Numbered from the stretch's first letter, positions 1-8,861 are shown. The stretch is 64,000 nt of DNA from Parvimonas sp000223315 (GCA_050262155.1 CP189843.1:1426001-1490000), one strand, 5' to 3'. Notes: generated by a model not told the origin, from the sequence alone. A program made the numbers and translations.

Positions 1-99
1 AACTTCACAGACCATTTTATAAGAACCTGTAAAACCAATTGCAATTAAGGAAAAAGAAGTAATTGTCAAAACTTTAAGTTTAAAATATTTTCCTCTCAT
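1..99 (-). CDS. Partial protein, start of a probable DUF4097-type gene
   Basis: The first 33 codons of a minus-strand gene that runs off the window edge. It starts with ATG at 99, with a good ribosome binding site (complement of 103-110) that overlaps the stop codon of the upstream gene. The visible N-terminus (MRGKYFKLKVLTITSF...) is basic then hydrophobic, consistent with a signal peptide or membrane anchor. PadR, HAAS/DUF1700 and DUF4097 genes are often adjacent in Firmicutes, so a DUF4097 putative adhesin is the most likely identity. That is inference from context; too little sequence is present to show it. Confidence 0.5.
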   Translation of the reverse strand, partial: MRGKYFKLKVLTITSFSLIAIGFTGSYKMVCEV

Positions 100-100
100 A

Positions 101-1081
101 TTAGTCCTCCTTTGTTTTTTGTCCATAAACTCTTGAGTACATAAATTTTATTTTAATCCAGTCATTATATTTCAATACCAATCTATAAATGGCTAGGGAG
201 TAGTATTTAATTAATATACTCATAGCTATAAAAAGCCCAATCGCAAGCATTATCGGAAATACTATCCACAAAAAACTAAGTGATAGTGTTGATAGTGCCG
301 TTAAAGTGATTGGAGTTAAGAAAAATGCAAGTCCAACTCCAAATATAGTTATTCCTACAAAGAAAAACCAAATTCCACCTAGAATTATGAAAATTATAGC
401 GAATAATAGAGAAATTAATATAAGGAAAAACATTCCCTTTGAAAAGAAGAATACTAAAATCAGATTGATAACAGCCATAAAGAAAGCTAAATCAAATCCA
501 ATTTCTAAAATATCACTAACTCCTCTAAAAGCCAAAGCAAAGTAGAATAGTATAATCAAAATATTAACTAAGCTTAAAAATTTTCCTGACTTTGTTTGTA
601 CTCCTTTATTTGTCCTAACTAAAAATGACATTGAAATTATATATATTCCTAGCATTTCTGTAAAACCCACTAAAAATCTTAAGCCCAAAACCATCTCTAT
701 AACGGAAAATATGGCAAGGAACATAAATGCAAATATTCCATATTTTTCAATTATTTTATCACATTTATTTTCCATTATTTCAATTTCACCACTTAAATAC
801 CTGTCTGAAAGTCCTTTTTCAAACCATCCGTCAAACTTTTTGCTTATATTTGTAAAAAATCCTTCTTTCTTTAAAACATTTCTCTCTTCAGCTCTAAGAT
901 CTTGAACGATTTTTTTGGGAGAACCAAGTTCTAAAATTATTTCTTGTTCAGTTTTTCCATCCAGTTTCCCATTTAAAAAGTATTCTTCATAATCTCTTAA
1001 AATATCCAAGCTCTCCTCTTCTGAATAAATTTCTAAAAGGTAATCCTTTAAGACATCCAAATATTCTACTTTATTTATCAT
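101..1081 (-). CDS. HAAS/DUF1700-like membrane protein
   Basis: A 326-residue protein. The first ~65 residues are soluble and look like the HAAS/DUF1700 signalling domain (LKDYL..I, ILRDYEEYF, ELGSPKKI). Several hydrophobic segments follow from about residue 110 to 310. The ATG at 1081 is chosen because GAGAGG lies 8 bases upstream; a GTG at 1090 would overlap that ribosome binding site. The start lies inside the end of padR (stop at 1071), so the two are translationally coupled. Proteins of this type usually sit beside a PadR regulator and are thought to work with it in envelope stress sensing. The exact role is unknown. Confidence 0.75.
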   Translation of the reverse strand: MINKVEYLDVLKDYLLEIYSEEESLDILRDYEEYFLNGKLDGKTEQEIILELGSPKKIVQDLRAEERNVLKKEGFFTNISKKFDGWFEKGLSDRYLSGEIEIMENKCDKIIEKYGIFAFMFLAIFSVIEMVLGLRFLVGFTEMLGIYIISMSFLVRTNKGVQTKSGKFLSLVNILIILFYFALAFRGVSDILEIGFDLAFFMAVINLILVFFFSKGMFFLILISLLFAIIFIILGGIWFFFVGITIFGVGLAFFLTPITLTALSTLSLSFLWIVFPIMLAIGLFIAMSILIKYYSLAIYRLVLKYNDWIKIKFMYSRVYGQKTKED

Positions 1082-1397
1082 TATTTTCACCTCTCTTCAA
1101 AATACTATCCATTCCATTTTTCAATTTTTCCCATAATTCCAACTGATTTTTATAATGTTCCATTCCGGAAACTGTAATTCTGTAATACTTTCTTGCGGGT
1201 CCCTCATTTGACTCAACAATATAGGTTTCAAAAAAACCTTCTTTGCTTAGTCGCCTGAGTATTGGATATATAGTTCCTTCACTTACTTCAACAGATTTCG
1301 AAATGCTTTGAACAATTTCATATCCATACATATCTTTCTCCATTAAAAAGCTCAAGACACAAAGATCCAAAAGTCCTTTTTTTATTTGAGTATCCAT
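1071..1397 (-). CDS. PadR family transcriptional regulator
   Basis: A 108-residue winged-helix protein of typical short PadR length. Diagnostic stretches are the N-terminal 'QIKKGLLDLCVLSFL', 'MYGYEIVQSI', the wing region 'GTIYPILRRLSKEGF' and 'GPARKYYRIT'. It should bind its own promoter as a repressor and be released by a ligand or stress. It is the first gene of a minus-strand operon with the HAAS/DUF1700 membrane protein, whose start codon it overlaps, and the partial gene at the window edge. The ribosome binding site AAAGGAGG lies just upstream. Family assignment is firm; the signal is not deducible. Confidence 0.9.
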   Translation of the reverse strand: MDTQIKKGLLDLCVLSFLMEKDMYGYEIVQSISKSVEVSEGTIYPILRRLSKEGFFETYIVESNEGPARKYYRITVSGMEHYKNQLELWEKLKNGMDSILKRGENNDK

Positions 1398-1415
1398 TTT
1401 TACCTCCTTTATTAA

Positions 1416-1443
1416 ATTTTATGTTAAAATTTTTGACTATCAA
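1416..1443 (-). promoter_or_regulatory. Possible promoter of padR operon
   Basis: On the minus strand TTGATA (1443-1438) and TAAAAT (1421-1416) are separated by 16 bases, just upstream of the padR ribosome binding site. The leader would be very short. This is a weak call in a very AT-rich spacer. Confidence 0.3.
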
Positions 1444-1627
1444 ATTTTTATAATTTTAGTTTATAAATAGAAAATTTATATTTTCCTATTCCTTATATAT
1501 ATTCTATCACACTACTATATATTACACAATACCTTTTATTATATTTTTTACATTTTTTAATATTTTTTATATTTTTAAAAAATTTTTATGTTTTTTTCGT
1601 GTTTTATTTAGAGAAACTAAACCTTTG

Positions 1628-1656
1628 TTGATTTTCTCGGCAATAAGTGATAGAAT
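1628..1656 (+). promoter_or_regulatory. Possible promoter upstream of spx-like gene
   Basis: TTGATT (1628-1633), a 17-base spacer and TAGAAT (1651-1656) with a TGA extended -10. It would leave a leader of about 235 bases before the gene at 1899, so a closer promoter is also possible. Confidence 0.35.
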
Positions 1657-1898
1657 TAAATTAATAAAATAATTATATATAGAGATTTTACTTTAATGTT
1701 TTGACTTAAAAATTTGAAAATACATTTTAATATAATTTCTTTTAAACTTTATTTAAGGTTATTGTAATAAAATGGGTATGTTAATAAAGCATATAAATTT
1801 CATTTTATTTATTTTTACAAAAAAACTTATCTTAAACGGATAAGTAGTATGAATTAATAAATTTGATTATATAATAATTCTGTATGGGAGGTGTTATA

Positions 1899-2255
1899 AT
1901 GAAACTTTTTTTCGAATATCCCAATTGTACAACTTGTAAAAGGGCAAAGAAATTCCTAAAAGAAAACGGAATTGAGTTTGAAGAAGTAAGCCTTAAAGAT
2001 AAAACTCCAACTAAAGCTCAAATTAAAGCTGTTCAAGGTCGGATGGGACTAAAAAGACTTTTTAATACAAGCGGTAAGACTTATAGAGATTTGAATTTAA
2101 AAGAAAATTTTGAAGATCTTTCTGCTGATGAAGCTATTAAGTTATTAGTAAAAGATGGTTCTCTTGTAAAAAGACCTGTCTTAATTGACGAAGAAAACAA
2201 AATTTTCCTTATAGGTTTTAAGGAAAATGACTGGAATGTTTTAATTGAAAAATAA
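1899..2255 (+). CDS. Spx/ArsC family (arsenate reductase-like) thioredoxin-fold protein
   Basis: A 118-residue protein with the ArsC/Spx fold. It has a CxxC pair (Cys10, Cys13 in YPNCTTC) and the conserved KRPVL motif near residue 95. Its length and 'IEFEEVSLKDKTPTKAQI' resemble the YusI/YffB-type arsenate reductase-like branch more than the true transcriptional regulator Spx. The start is the ATG at 1899, 6 bases after GGGAGGTG; an in-frame ATG at 1884 overlaps this site. The gene lies 19 bases before pepF and is probably co-transcribed. A thiol-disulphide role is likely; the substrate is unknown. Confidence 0.75.
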   Translation: MKLFFEYPNCTTCKRAKKFLKENGIEFEEVSLKDKTPTKAQIKAVQGRMGLKRLFNTSGKTYRDLNLKENFEDLSADEAIKLLVKDGSLVKRPVLIDEENKIFLIGFKENDWNVLIEK

Positions 2256-2274
2256 GATATGAAGGAGTAAGAAA

Positions 2275-4011
2275 ATGGAGCAACAATATTCATTAGTTGA
2301 AATTTATCCATCTTATGATAGTGATGAATTTCAAAATGATTTCAAAAAAATAGACACTTTGCTAACTGATTTAGGAAAACTTAATTTAGAAGATAATTTA
2401 GAAAGTGTTAAAGCAGTTATAAAAATTTTGGAAGAAGTTAATACTACAATTTATAGAGTTTTTTCATTTATTGAACTTAATCAAGCTATAAATACAACTG
2501 ATGAAAAATCAACTTATTATAGCAATAATTTGAATGCAAAACTTTCAAATTACGCAAAGACTTTTACAAAAGTTGATAAATTCCTTGGTTCAATCACTGT
2601 TGATATTACAAAAGATGAATATTTAAAAGAATATGAATTCTTCTTTAAGAATAAAAAACAAGCTTTAAAACATGTATTACCTGAAGATATTGAAGAAGTT
2701 ATCGCAAAGATGAAACTTTCAAGCTCAAATGCTTGGGAATTTATGTTTAATTTCTTAACATCAAAGGCATCAATCGAATTTAGAGGAGAAGAAAAAACTT
2801 TAAGTGAAATTAGAAACTTAGCTTATTCTTCCGATGCAGAAACAAGAAAAGAAGCATTTTATAGTGAATTGAAACTTTATGACAGCATAAAGGATTCTAT
2901 CGCTTTTTCATTAAATAATATCAAACAAGAAGTTAATACAACTTCAAAGATGAGAGGTTTTGAAACTGCACTTGATGAATCTTTAGAAAATGCAAGATTA
3001 AAGAGAGAAACTTTAAATGCTCTTTGGTCAAGTATTGACGATTACCTACCTCATTTTAGAAAATACTTTAAACATAAAGCTAAACTTCTAGGATATGAAG
3101 GCGGTTTGAAATTCTATGACCTTTTTGCAAGTATTGGAGAAAGTGATAGAACTTTCACAGTTGAAGAAGCTCAAGAATTTTTATTAAAGCATTTTGCGAC
3201 TTTCTCAGATGATATGGTAAAAATGGTTAAAGATGCTTTTGAAAACAATTATGTTGACTACTTCCCTAAAAAAGGAAAAGTTGGCGGAGCTTTCTGTAGT
3301 AATCTTCCATTTATAAAACAATCAAGAGTAATGATGAATTTTGACGGAAGTCTTTCTTCTGTTTTAACTCTTGCTCATGAGTTAGGTCATGCTTATCATG
3401 GACTTCATGTTGAAAATCACCTACCTTTAAATTGGGATTATCCAATGCCTGTTGCTGAAACAGCATCAATTTTCAATGAAAACTTAATTATGTCTGCAGC
3501 CTTAAACGAAGCGTCAGAAAAGGACAAAATTACTTTAATGGAATCTCAAATTTCTGACTGTGCTCAAATAACTGTTGACATCTATTCAAGATTTTTATTT
3601 GAAAAAGAAGTTTTTGAAAGAAAACTCGACCACTTTATGATGACTGAAGAACTTGAAGAAATTATGAGAAATGCTCAAAAACAAACTTATGGAGATGGAC
3701 TTGATCCTGAAACTTACCATCCATTTATGTGGGCTTGTAAACCTCATTACTATTCAGCAGGTTTCTCATTCTACAATTATCCTTACTCATTTGGTGGACT
3801 TTTCTCAAGAGGACTTTATGCAATCTATAAAGAAAATCCAAATGGCTTTGTAGAAAAATATCAAGAGCTTTTAAAAGCGACTACAATTAATAATTGTGAA
3901 GATGTTGCAAAAGTTATGAATATCGATTTAACTAAAAAAGATTTCTGGTTAAAATCATTAGAAAGCATAAAAGAAGAAATAGACGAATTTATAGAATTGA
4001 CAAGTAAATAG
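2275..4011 (+). CDS. pepF: Oligoendopeptidase F, M3 family metallopeptidase
   Basis: A 578-residue M3-family zinc peptidase of normal length. The zinc site is HELGH (His368, Glu369, His372), with Glu395 in 'VAETAS' as the likely third ligand. The C-terminal M3 region has 'KPHYYSAGFSFYNYPY'. PepF enzymes cleave short peptides of about 7-17 residues in the cytoplasm and support peptide turnover; no signal peptide is present. The ribosome binding site AAGGAG precedes ATG 2275. It lies directly after the spx-like gene and is followed by a hairpin terminator at 4022. Its 3' end, stop codon and terminator are echoed about 2.2 kb downstream (see findings). Confidence 0.93.
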   Translation: MEQQYSLVEIYPSYDSDEFQNDFKKIDTLLTDLGKLNLEDNLESVKAVIKILEEVNTTIYRVFSFIELNQAINTTDEKSTYYSNNLNAKLSNYAKTFTKVDKFLGSITVDITKDEYLKEYEFFFKNKKQALKHVLPEDIEEVIAKMKLSSSNAWEFMFNFLTSKASIEFRGEEKTLSEIRNLAYSSDAETRKEAFYSELKLYDSIKDSIAFSLNNIKQEVNTTSKMRGFETALDESLENARLKRETLNALWSSIDDYLPHFRKYFKHKAKLLGYEGGLKFYDLFASIGESDRTFTVEEAQEFLLKHFATFSDDMVKMVKDAFENNYVDYFPKKGKVGGAFCSNLPFIKQSRVMMNFDGSLSSVLTLAHELGHAYHGLHVENHLPLNWDYPMPVAETASIFNENLIMSAALNEASEKDKITLMESQISDCAQITVDIYSRFLFEKEVFERKLDHFMMTEELEEIMRNAQKQTYGDGLDPETYHPFMWACKPHYYSAGFSFYNYPYSFGGLFSRGLYAIYKENPNGFVEKYQELLKATTINNCEDVAKVMNIDLTKKDFWLKSLESIKEEIDEFIELTSK

Positions 4012-4021
4012 TTAAAATATT

Positions 4022-4050
4022 AATGGCGATTTTTTAATTGCCATTTTTTA
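4022..4050 (+). terminator. Rho-independent terminator of pepF
   Basis: Stem AATGGCGATT (4022-4031) pairs with AATTGCCATT (4036-4045) with one G-U pair, followed by a T run. A near-identical copy lies at 6239. Confidence 0.85.
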
Positions 4051-4093
4051 CGTCTAAAAACATTATTAATATACTCTTTTTTTATTTAAAGTG

Positions 4094-4122
4094 TTGACAA
4101 TGAGAACTCCCTATGCTACAAT
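4094..4122 (+). promoter_or_regulatory. Sigma-A promoter of the C39-like peptidase/lipoprotein operon
   Basis: Consensus TTGACA (4094-4099), a 17-base spacer and TACAAT (4117-4122), about 70 bases upstream of the start at 4194. One of the best promoter matches in the window. Confidence 0.75.
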
Positions 4123-4193
4123 ATGTTAAACAGTCGGACATTAATACAAAAAAAGTTTGTTCCTGTTAAAAAATATTAAGGAGGATTCTATAC

Positions 4194-4913
4194 ATGAAAG
4201 CAAAAAAACTATCATTACTTGTGCTATCTATTTTAGTACTAACAACTGGCAAAACAAATGCAATGAAAGGGGATTTAACGTATGAAGAAGGAGCTAAGCA
4301 ATATAAATATACTGAAGAAGATTTAAAATCTTTAAAAAGAAAAAATGCTATGATAGAAAAAGCAATTGAGTCTGATAAGAGAAAATTAAAAGGTAATAAG
4401 ATTAAACCAACTTCTTGTATTGACGGTGGAAAAATAGCAACATTACCTATAACTTGTTTCAAACAAGAAAGATCTTATTGGTGTGGTCCTGCAACTGTAA
4501 AACAAGTATTGAATTTTGCAAATGGTTATTCATATTCTCAAAGTTATTATGCAAGAGCTTTGGGTACAACAACTGATGGAAGTGATATGACTGTCATAGC
4601 AAGGTATTTGGATAGAAATGTTAAGTTTAAATATGATTATTCTGATATTGGTAGTTTTTCTACTTGGATATATAGAATAAAACACGGAATAAATTATAAT
4701 ATGCCTGTAGTTTTAGATATAAACACTAAGAAAATTAAATATTGGCCTTATAGAACTTCTGGTCATTTTATAAATACAAGTGGATATAATGATTGTAATA
4801 GAAAAGTTAGAATTACTGATCCTTATGGTCCAGGTTTAGGAAACAGATGGTATGATTATAACAGTTTATATAAAGTTAATTACGACCATTTTAGACGTGC
4901 TATGATATGGTAG
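4194..4913 (+). CDS. Secreted C39-like papain-fold cysteine peptidase
   Basis: A 239-residue exported protein. It has a signal peptide (basic start, hydrophobic 6-18, likely cleavage after Ala23) and a charged linker. The C39-like catalytic domain has Cys97 in 'YWCGPAT', His191 in 'SGHFIN' and Asp209 in 'ITDPYG'. These match the peptidase C39-like family of extracellular papain-fold enzymes; no ABC transporter part is fused, so it is not a bacteriocin exporter peptidase. The ribosome binding site AAGGAGG lies upstream. Only 8 bases separate it from the lipoprotein at 4922, suggesting one operon and a joint surface function. The substrate is unknown. Confidence 0.75.
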   Translation: MKAKKLSLLVLSILVLTTGKTNAMKGDLTYEEGAKQYKYTEEDLKSLKRKNAMIEKAIESDKRKLKGNKIKPTSCIDGGKIATLPITCFKQERSYWCGPATVKQVLNFANGYSYSQSYYARALGTTTDGSDMTVIARYLDRNVKFKYDYSDIGSFSTWIYRIKHGINYNMPVVLDINTKKIKYWPYRTSGHFINTSGYNDCNRKVRITDPYGPGLGNRWYDYNSLYKVNYDHFRRAMIW

Positions 4914-4921
4914 GAATTTTT

Positions 4922-6172
4922 ATGAAAGCTAAAAAACTATTTATCTGTTTATTTGTATTTTCTCTATTTTTAACTTCCTGCTCCTCTAAGACAAAGGATG
5001 ATTCAAATGTTGAAACTGCTAAGGAAGAAGAGAAAACTATAGAAAACGTTACTTTTGATGAAGAAATAAAAAATGTGGAAATTCCAAAGAATGCCACCGA
5101 ATTTCGTTTTTTAAATTACAATCCGGATAATGACAAACTTTATTATACCTATACAAGTGAAGGTAATACAGTTTATGTTTCTAAAAATTTAAAAGATAAT
5201 ACCACAGATATAATTTACGAAATTAAAGGCAATGAAAAAGAAAATGTGTTTGCCATCGCAAAAGACGGAATTATAGATGAAACATTATTTATAGTAAAGG
5301 TCAATAACAAAAATGTAGCAAACAACAAAAGAAATAGCAAAAACGAAAAAGAAGTTTTTGAATATAATTTTATCGTTGTAGATAAAGATAAAAAAATTCA
5401 AAAATACTTTAATGAAGATGAAGTCTCAATGTCAGGTGATAATCAATGGTATAACAAAATTCCTTCCGTTACCATTAACGGACGTAATTTAATTTTAACT
5501 TGTGAAAATAATGTCGGAAAAGATACTCTTAAATCCTATCTTTTAAAGTTTAATATTGACGATGCAAGTTTGAGATTACTTAAAGAAGAGGAGTTAAGCA
5601 CAGAAAACGATAAGCTAAATGGTAACTATATTATGTTTGCAGGCGGTCTTGAAAATGAAATATATTACCAAGTTATAAACTATCAAAATGATGATAAAAT
5701 GGAGAAAGGTTCTGCTGATATTTTTAAACTTATATCTGAAAATGAATCTAAAAAAGTTTTAGAGTTGGGTAAAGTAAAAACTCCTGAGAATGTAAAAAAC
5801 AGGAAAGTATTATTTATTTCAGGAGATGATAAATTATTATTTACAAGTGACTATGTAATAGAAGCATCAAACTACAATACAGGAAGAGTTTTTAATTTAA
5901 AAACTATGGAAAACTCAGAAATTCCTAATGTTGAAAGTGCACATGACCTTACAGATGCTTATAAAATAAATAATTTATACTTGTTAGATAACAATGACAA
6001 TATCTATGTTTATAATAGTGAAGGAAAATTACTACTTCAAAAGAAATACGAAGATAAAGAAAAAGTCGTTTCTAAAATATCAGTTACTAAGGACTATATT
6101 TCTTACCTGGTTAGAGAAAATGAAAATTCTGAAAAAGGAGAACTTCATATGCTCAAACTTAAAGGAAAATAG
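4922..6172 (+). CDS. Lipoprotein of unknown function (copy 1), possible beta-propeller
   Basis: A 416-residue lipoprotein. Lipobox LTSC places the lipidated Cys at residue 20, after a basic-hydrophobic signal. The mature part begins with a charged, disordered linker. It then has repeating strand-like segments such as 'NPDNDKLYYTY', 'NLKDNTTDIIYEI' and 'NNLYLLDNNDNIYVYN', which resemble WD/DUF5050-like propeller blades. No catalytic motif was recognised. The start is ATG 4922, preceded by TAGGA; an in-frame ATG at 4907 would overlap the upstream gene. It is paralogous along its whole length to the protein at 6396. Confidence 0.75.
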   Translation: MKAKKLFICLFVFSLFLTSCSSKTKDDSNVETAKEEEKTIENVTFDEEIKNVEIPKNATEFRFLNYNPDNDKLYYTYTSEGNTVYVSKNLKDNTTDIIYEIKGNEKENVFAIAKDGIIDETLFIVKVNNKNVANNKRNSKNEKEVFEYNFIVVDKDKKIQKYFNEDEVSMSGDNQWYNKIPSVTINGRNLILTCENNVGKDTLKSYLLKFNIDDASLRLLKEEELSTENDKLNGNYIMFAGGLENEIYYQVINYQNDDKMEKGSADIFKLISENESKKVLELGKVKTPENVKNRKVLFISGDDKLLFTSDYVIEASNYNTGRVFNLKTMENSEIPNVESAHDLTDAYKINNLYLLDNNDNIYVYNSEGKLLLQKKYEDKEKVVSKISVTKDYISYLVRENENSEKGELHMLKLKGK

Positions 6173-6238
6173 AATTAACATTTAACAAAAATGGTATCCT
6201 TTTATATTTATCTAAAATGAATTGACAAGTAAATAGTT

Positions 6239-6266
6239 AATGGCGATTTTTTAATCGCCATTTTTT
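6239..6266 (+). terminator. Terminator after lipoprotein copy 1 (duplicate of the pepF terminator)
   Basis: AATGGCGATT (6239-6248) pairs perfectly with AATCGCCATT (6253-6262), followed by TTTTTT. The 22 bases just upstream match the last codons and stop of pepF, showing that this is a copied segment. Confidence 0.85.
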
Positions 6267-6309
6267 GTTTAATTTTTTATTATAACTATATCCTTTTTTA
6301 AATAAAGTA

Positions 6310-6338
6310 TTGACTTCATTGTTTTATTGTGATAAGCT
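6310..6338 (+). promoter_or_regulatory. Probable promoter of lipoprotein copy 2
   Basis: TTGACT (6310-6315), a 17-base spacer and TAAGCT (6333-6338). It sits at the same offset from the duplicated terminator as the strong promoter at 4094, so it is its diverged copy; the -10 box is weaker. Confidence 0.45.
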
Positions 6339-6395
6339 ATAGACAATAGAAGAGTTTAGTTAAAAAATGTTTTAAATAAATAAAGGAGTTGCTTT

Positions 6396-7661
6396 ATGAA
6401 ATTTAGAAAATTATTTATTTGTTTATTTTCTTTTTCCCTTTTTCTAACTTCCTGCTCACCTACACCAAAGGATAAATCCAATGTTGAAAATAAGGAAGAA
6501 GTTAAAAACAAAGAAGAAGCTGAAAAGGAAACTGTAGATAAAATATCTTTTGAAAAAGAGATTAAAAAAGTTGAACTTCCACAAAAAATTTCTGATTTGC
6601 GTTTTTTAAATTATAATCCGGAAAATAATAAATTATATTTTAATTATACAATTGATAATAATTTAGTTTATGCATCTAAAAATTTAAAAGATGGAACTAC
6701 CGATATACTTTATGAAATTAAAGGTAAAGAAAAAGAAAGAATGTTCGGTATTGCAATAGATGGTGTTATTGATGAAAAATTATTCATAGTAAAGGTCAAT
6801 CACAAAAATATTGAAAATAAAGAGAAAGATATTGAAGAGACACTTTTTGAATACAATTTTATCGTTGTAGATAAAAACAAAAATATTCAAAAATATTTTA
6901 ATGAAGATGAAGATTTAATGTCAGGCGATAATCAAGCATATACAATAAGTCCATCAGTTAGTGTTGATGGTCATAATTTAATTTTAACTTGTGAAAATAT
7001 GATTAATAATGATATACTAAAAAGCTATCTACTAAAATTCAATATTGACGATGGACAGTTAACTTTACTTAAAGAAGAAGAATTAAGTATCAAAAATGAT
7101 AAGTATAATGGTAAGTATATTATGTTTGCCGGTAGTTTTGAAAACAATCTGTATTACCAAGTGGTAACTTACAATAACGAAGATAGCCTTGCAGAAGGAT
7201 CTTCAGATATATACAAATACATATCTGAAAAAGAATCTAAAAAAATTTTAGAATTGAATAAGATAAATGCTCCAACAGAAGTAAAAAACAGAAAAGCTGC
7301 TTTCGTTTCAGGAGATAATAAGTTATTATTTATAAGTGAATTTTTAATGGTTGAATCTACTTACAATACCGGTAAAGTTTTCAATTTAGAAACTATGTCA
7401 AGTACAGAAATTCCAAATATCGAAAGTCCATATGATATTACTGATATCTATAGAATAAAAGATTTATATATATTAAACAACAATAGGAGTATATATGCTT
7501 ATAATAGCGATGCAAAATTGTTACTTCAAATAAATTATCAATACAAAGAAAAAATTATATCTAAAATGGCCGTTACGAACGATATTATTTCTTATTTATT
7601 TAGTGATAATTTAGAATCAAAAGAAGCAGAACTTCATATAATTAAACTTAAACGAAATTAG
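6396..7661 (+). CDS. Lipoprotein of unknown function (copy 2), possible beta-propeller
   Basis: A 421-residue lipoprotein with the same signal and lipobox design as its neighbour (LTSC, Cys20), a longer Glu/Lys-rich linker and a closely similar mature domain. Shared short strings include 'LRFLNYNP', 'ASKNLKDGTTDI', 'LLKFNIDD' and 'KYIMFAG'. The ribosome binding site AAGGAG precedes ATG 6396. It has its own promoter copy but no C39-like peptidase gene in front. Function is unknown; a surface binding or sensing role with the peptidase is possible but not shown. Confidence 0.75.
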   Translation: MKFRKLFICLFSFSLFLTSCSPTPKDKSNVENKEEVKNKEEAEKETVDKISFEKEIKKVELPQKISDLRFLNYNPENNKLYFNYTIDNNLVYASKNLKDGTTDILYEIKGKEKERMFGIAIDGVIDEKLFIVKVNHKNIENKEKDIEETLFEYNFIVVDKNKNIQKYFNEDEDLMSGDNQAYTISPSVSVDGHNLILTCENMINNDILKSYLLKFNIDDGQLTLLKEEELSIKNDKYNGKYIMFAGSFENNLYYQVVTYNNEDSLAEGSSDIYKYISEKESKKILELNKINAPTEVKNRKAAFVSGDNKLLFISEFLMVESTYNTGKVFNLETMSSTEIPNIESPYDITDIYRIKDLYILNNNRSIYAYNSDAKLLLQINYQYKEKIISKMAVTNDIISYLFSDNLESKEAELHIIKLKRN

Positions 7662-7739
7662 AATTTGATTTTTGTAGAATTTAACTTTGTAGCTTTATTA
7701 TGTTATTATAATTGCACAGTGATATCAATCGGAGGGCTT

Positions 7740-7925
7740 ATGAATAAAAAAACAATAAAGATACTTCTTTTAATCTGGTTATTATTAATACCGTATATAA
7801 CAAATATTTTGATGTATATGCAGTTTAATGGTCATTATTTAGATTTTGGATATACATTCCTAATATATCTTTCAATGTTAATTACGATATTAATTTTATA
7901 TTATGAAGTATCCAAGAAAAAGTAA
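7740..7925 (+). CDS. Small membrane protein, unknown
   Basis: A 61-residue protein with two hydrophobic segments (about residues 7-25 and 35-55) joined by a short polar loop ('QFNGHYLDFGY') and ending in a basic tail (EVSKKK). The start is ATG 7740, 4 bases after GGAGGG; the reading frame extends further upstream but lacks a better site. A TATAAT at 7707 could be its -10 box. No family was recognised. It is followed by a strong bidirectional terminator. Confidence 0.6.
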   Translation: MNKKTIKILLLIWLLLIPYITNILMYMQFNGHYLDFGYTFLIYLSMLITILILYYEVSKKK

Positions 7926-7984
7926 AGTATTTTTTAAAAACGATTAAAATTTATTATATAAAAATATTACTCAATAGAAAAAAC

Positions 7985-8012
7985 AAAGGGCATTTCAAAC
8001 GAAATGCCCTTT
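7985..8012. terminator. Bidirectional terminator between convergent genes
   Basis: A perfect 11-bp stem, AAAGGGCATTT (7985-7995) with AAATGCCCTTT (8002-8012), between the plus gene ending at 7925 and the minus gene ending at 8038. The flanking A and T runs are modest on both strands. Confidence 0.75.
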
Positions 8013-8037
8013 AAATTGCACTGAATATTATATTTTT

Positions 8038-8574
8038 TTAATTTTCTCTTAACCCGTTCGGAATTATAATTTCTTTTAGTAATTTTTCCTCTTCTTTTAT
8101 TCTAACATACATCACAAAAATGTATAGAGGAGAAATTACTAAAGCCGTATATAAAGCGTGACAAAGCAATGCAAGCCCTGTCAATTCGGGTAAAATATTT
8201 AAAAAATAATTAGGATGTTTTACATTTACAAACAACCAGTGATTGACAAACTTATGGTCATTTAAAATCATAAGTTTAACTGTCCAAATATCTTTTAACA
8301 ATCTTGTAACTGTGTAAAGCATAAAGATTGAAAAGATTATCAGAAGCAAACCAATAAAACTGATTTTATCAAATTTTGGTTTTCTAATAATCGCCTCGAT
8401 AAGACAAAATAAATAAAATAATATATGTAAGATAGTAATTCTTTTAGAATTTTCTACTCCATATTCTCTCCCGCCGTCTTTTAGTATTTTTTTCTCGTTT
8501 TTAATTGAAATCTTGAGAAAAAATAATCTAATTATAAAAACAGCTATAACAATAGCATAAATCATATAACTCAT
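8038..8574 (-). CDS. Isoprenylcysteine carboxyl methyltransferase (ICMT)-like membrane protein
   Basis: A 178-residue integral membrane protein of the ICMT/phospholipid methyltransferase superfamily, similar in size to Bacillus YpbQ. It shows the C-terminal signature: 'VKHPNYF' for cofactor binding, then a hydrophobic stretch, then 'RIKEEEKLL'. Four or five membrane segments are visible. Such enzymes methylate small lipid or prenyl-type acceptors with S-adenosylmethionine; the real substrate here is unknown. It stands alone, with a repeat-rich spacer upstream and the shared terminator at 7985 downstream. Confidence 0.7.
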   Translation of the reverse strand: MSYMIYAIVIAVFIIRLFFLKISIKNEKKILKDGGREYGVENSKRITILHILFYLFCLIEAIIRKPKFDKISFIGLLLIIFSIFMLYTVTRLLKDIWTVKLMILNDHKFVNHWLFVNVKHPNYFLNILPELTGLALLCHALYTALVISPLYIFVMYVRIKEEEKLLKEIIIPNGLREN

Positions 8575-8861
8575 ATTACCCCCAAATAATTGTTATATAA
8601 TATTCAATGCAATCAAAAACATTTTAACATAAATTTAAACTTTTTGCCACCTGTGTTATTCGATAGTAATACAATTACTTCGTAAGGTTTACTTTTGTTT
8701 ATAGGCAAACAAAAATAAATCTTACATAACTTATATATCATAGATATAAGTTATATTAATCTCGCGATTTTATACACAAATAAAAGAAGTTCTAATCTAT
8801 ACTATTCAAGTTTTTATCTTAAACATATCAACCATGAGTAGTAAATTCATTATCATAGAGC

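Larger units (their letters stand above)
1398..1898. other. AT-rich intergenic spacer between divergent padR and spx-like genes
   Basis: About 500 bases with no convincing ORF. It holds putative divergent promoters, long A/T runs (1540-1600) and a small hairpin (ACTTATC 1825-1831 with GATAAGT 1839-1845) upstream of the spx-like gene. No tRNA or known riboswitch was recognised. Confidence 0.5.
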
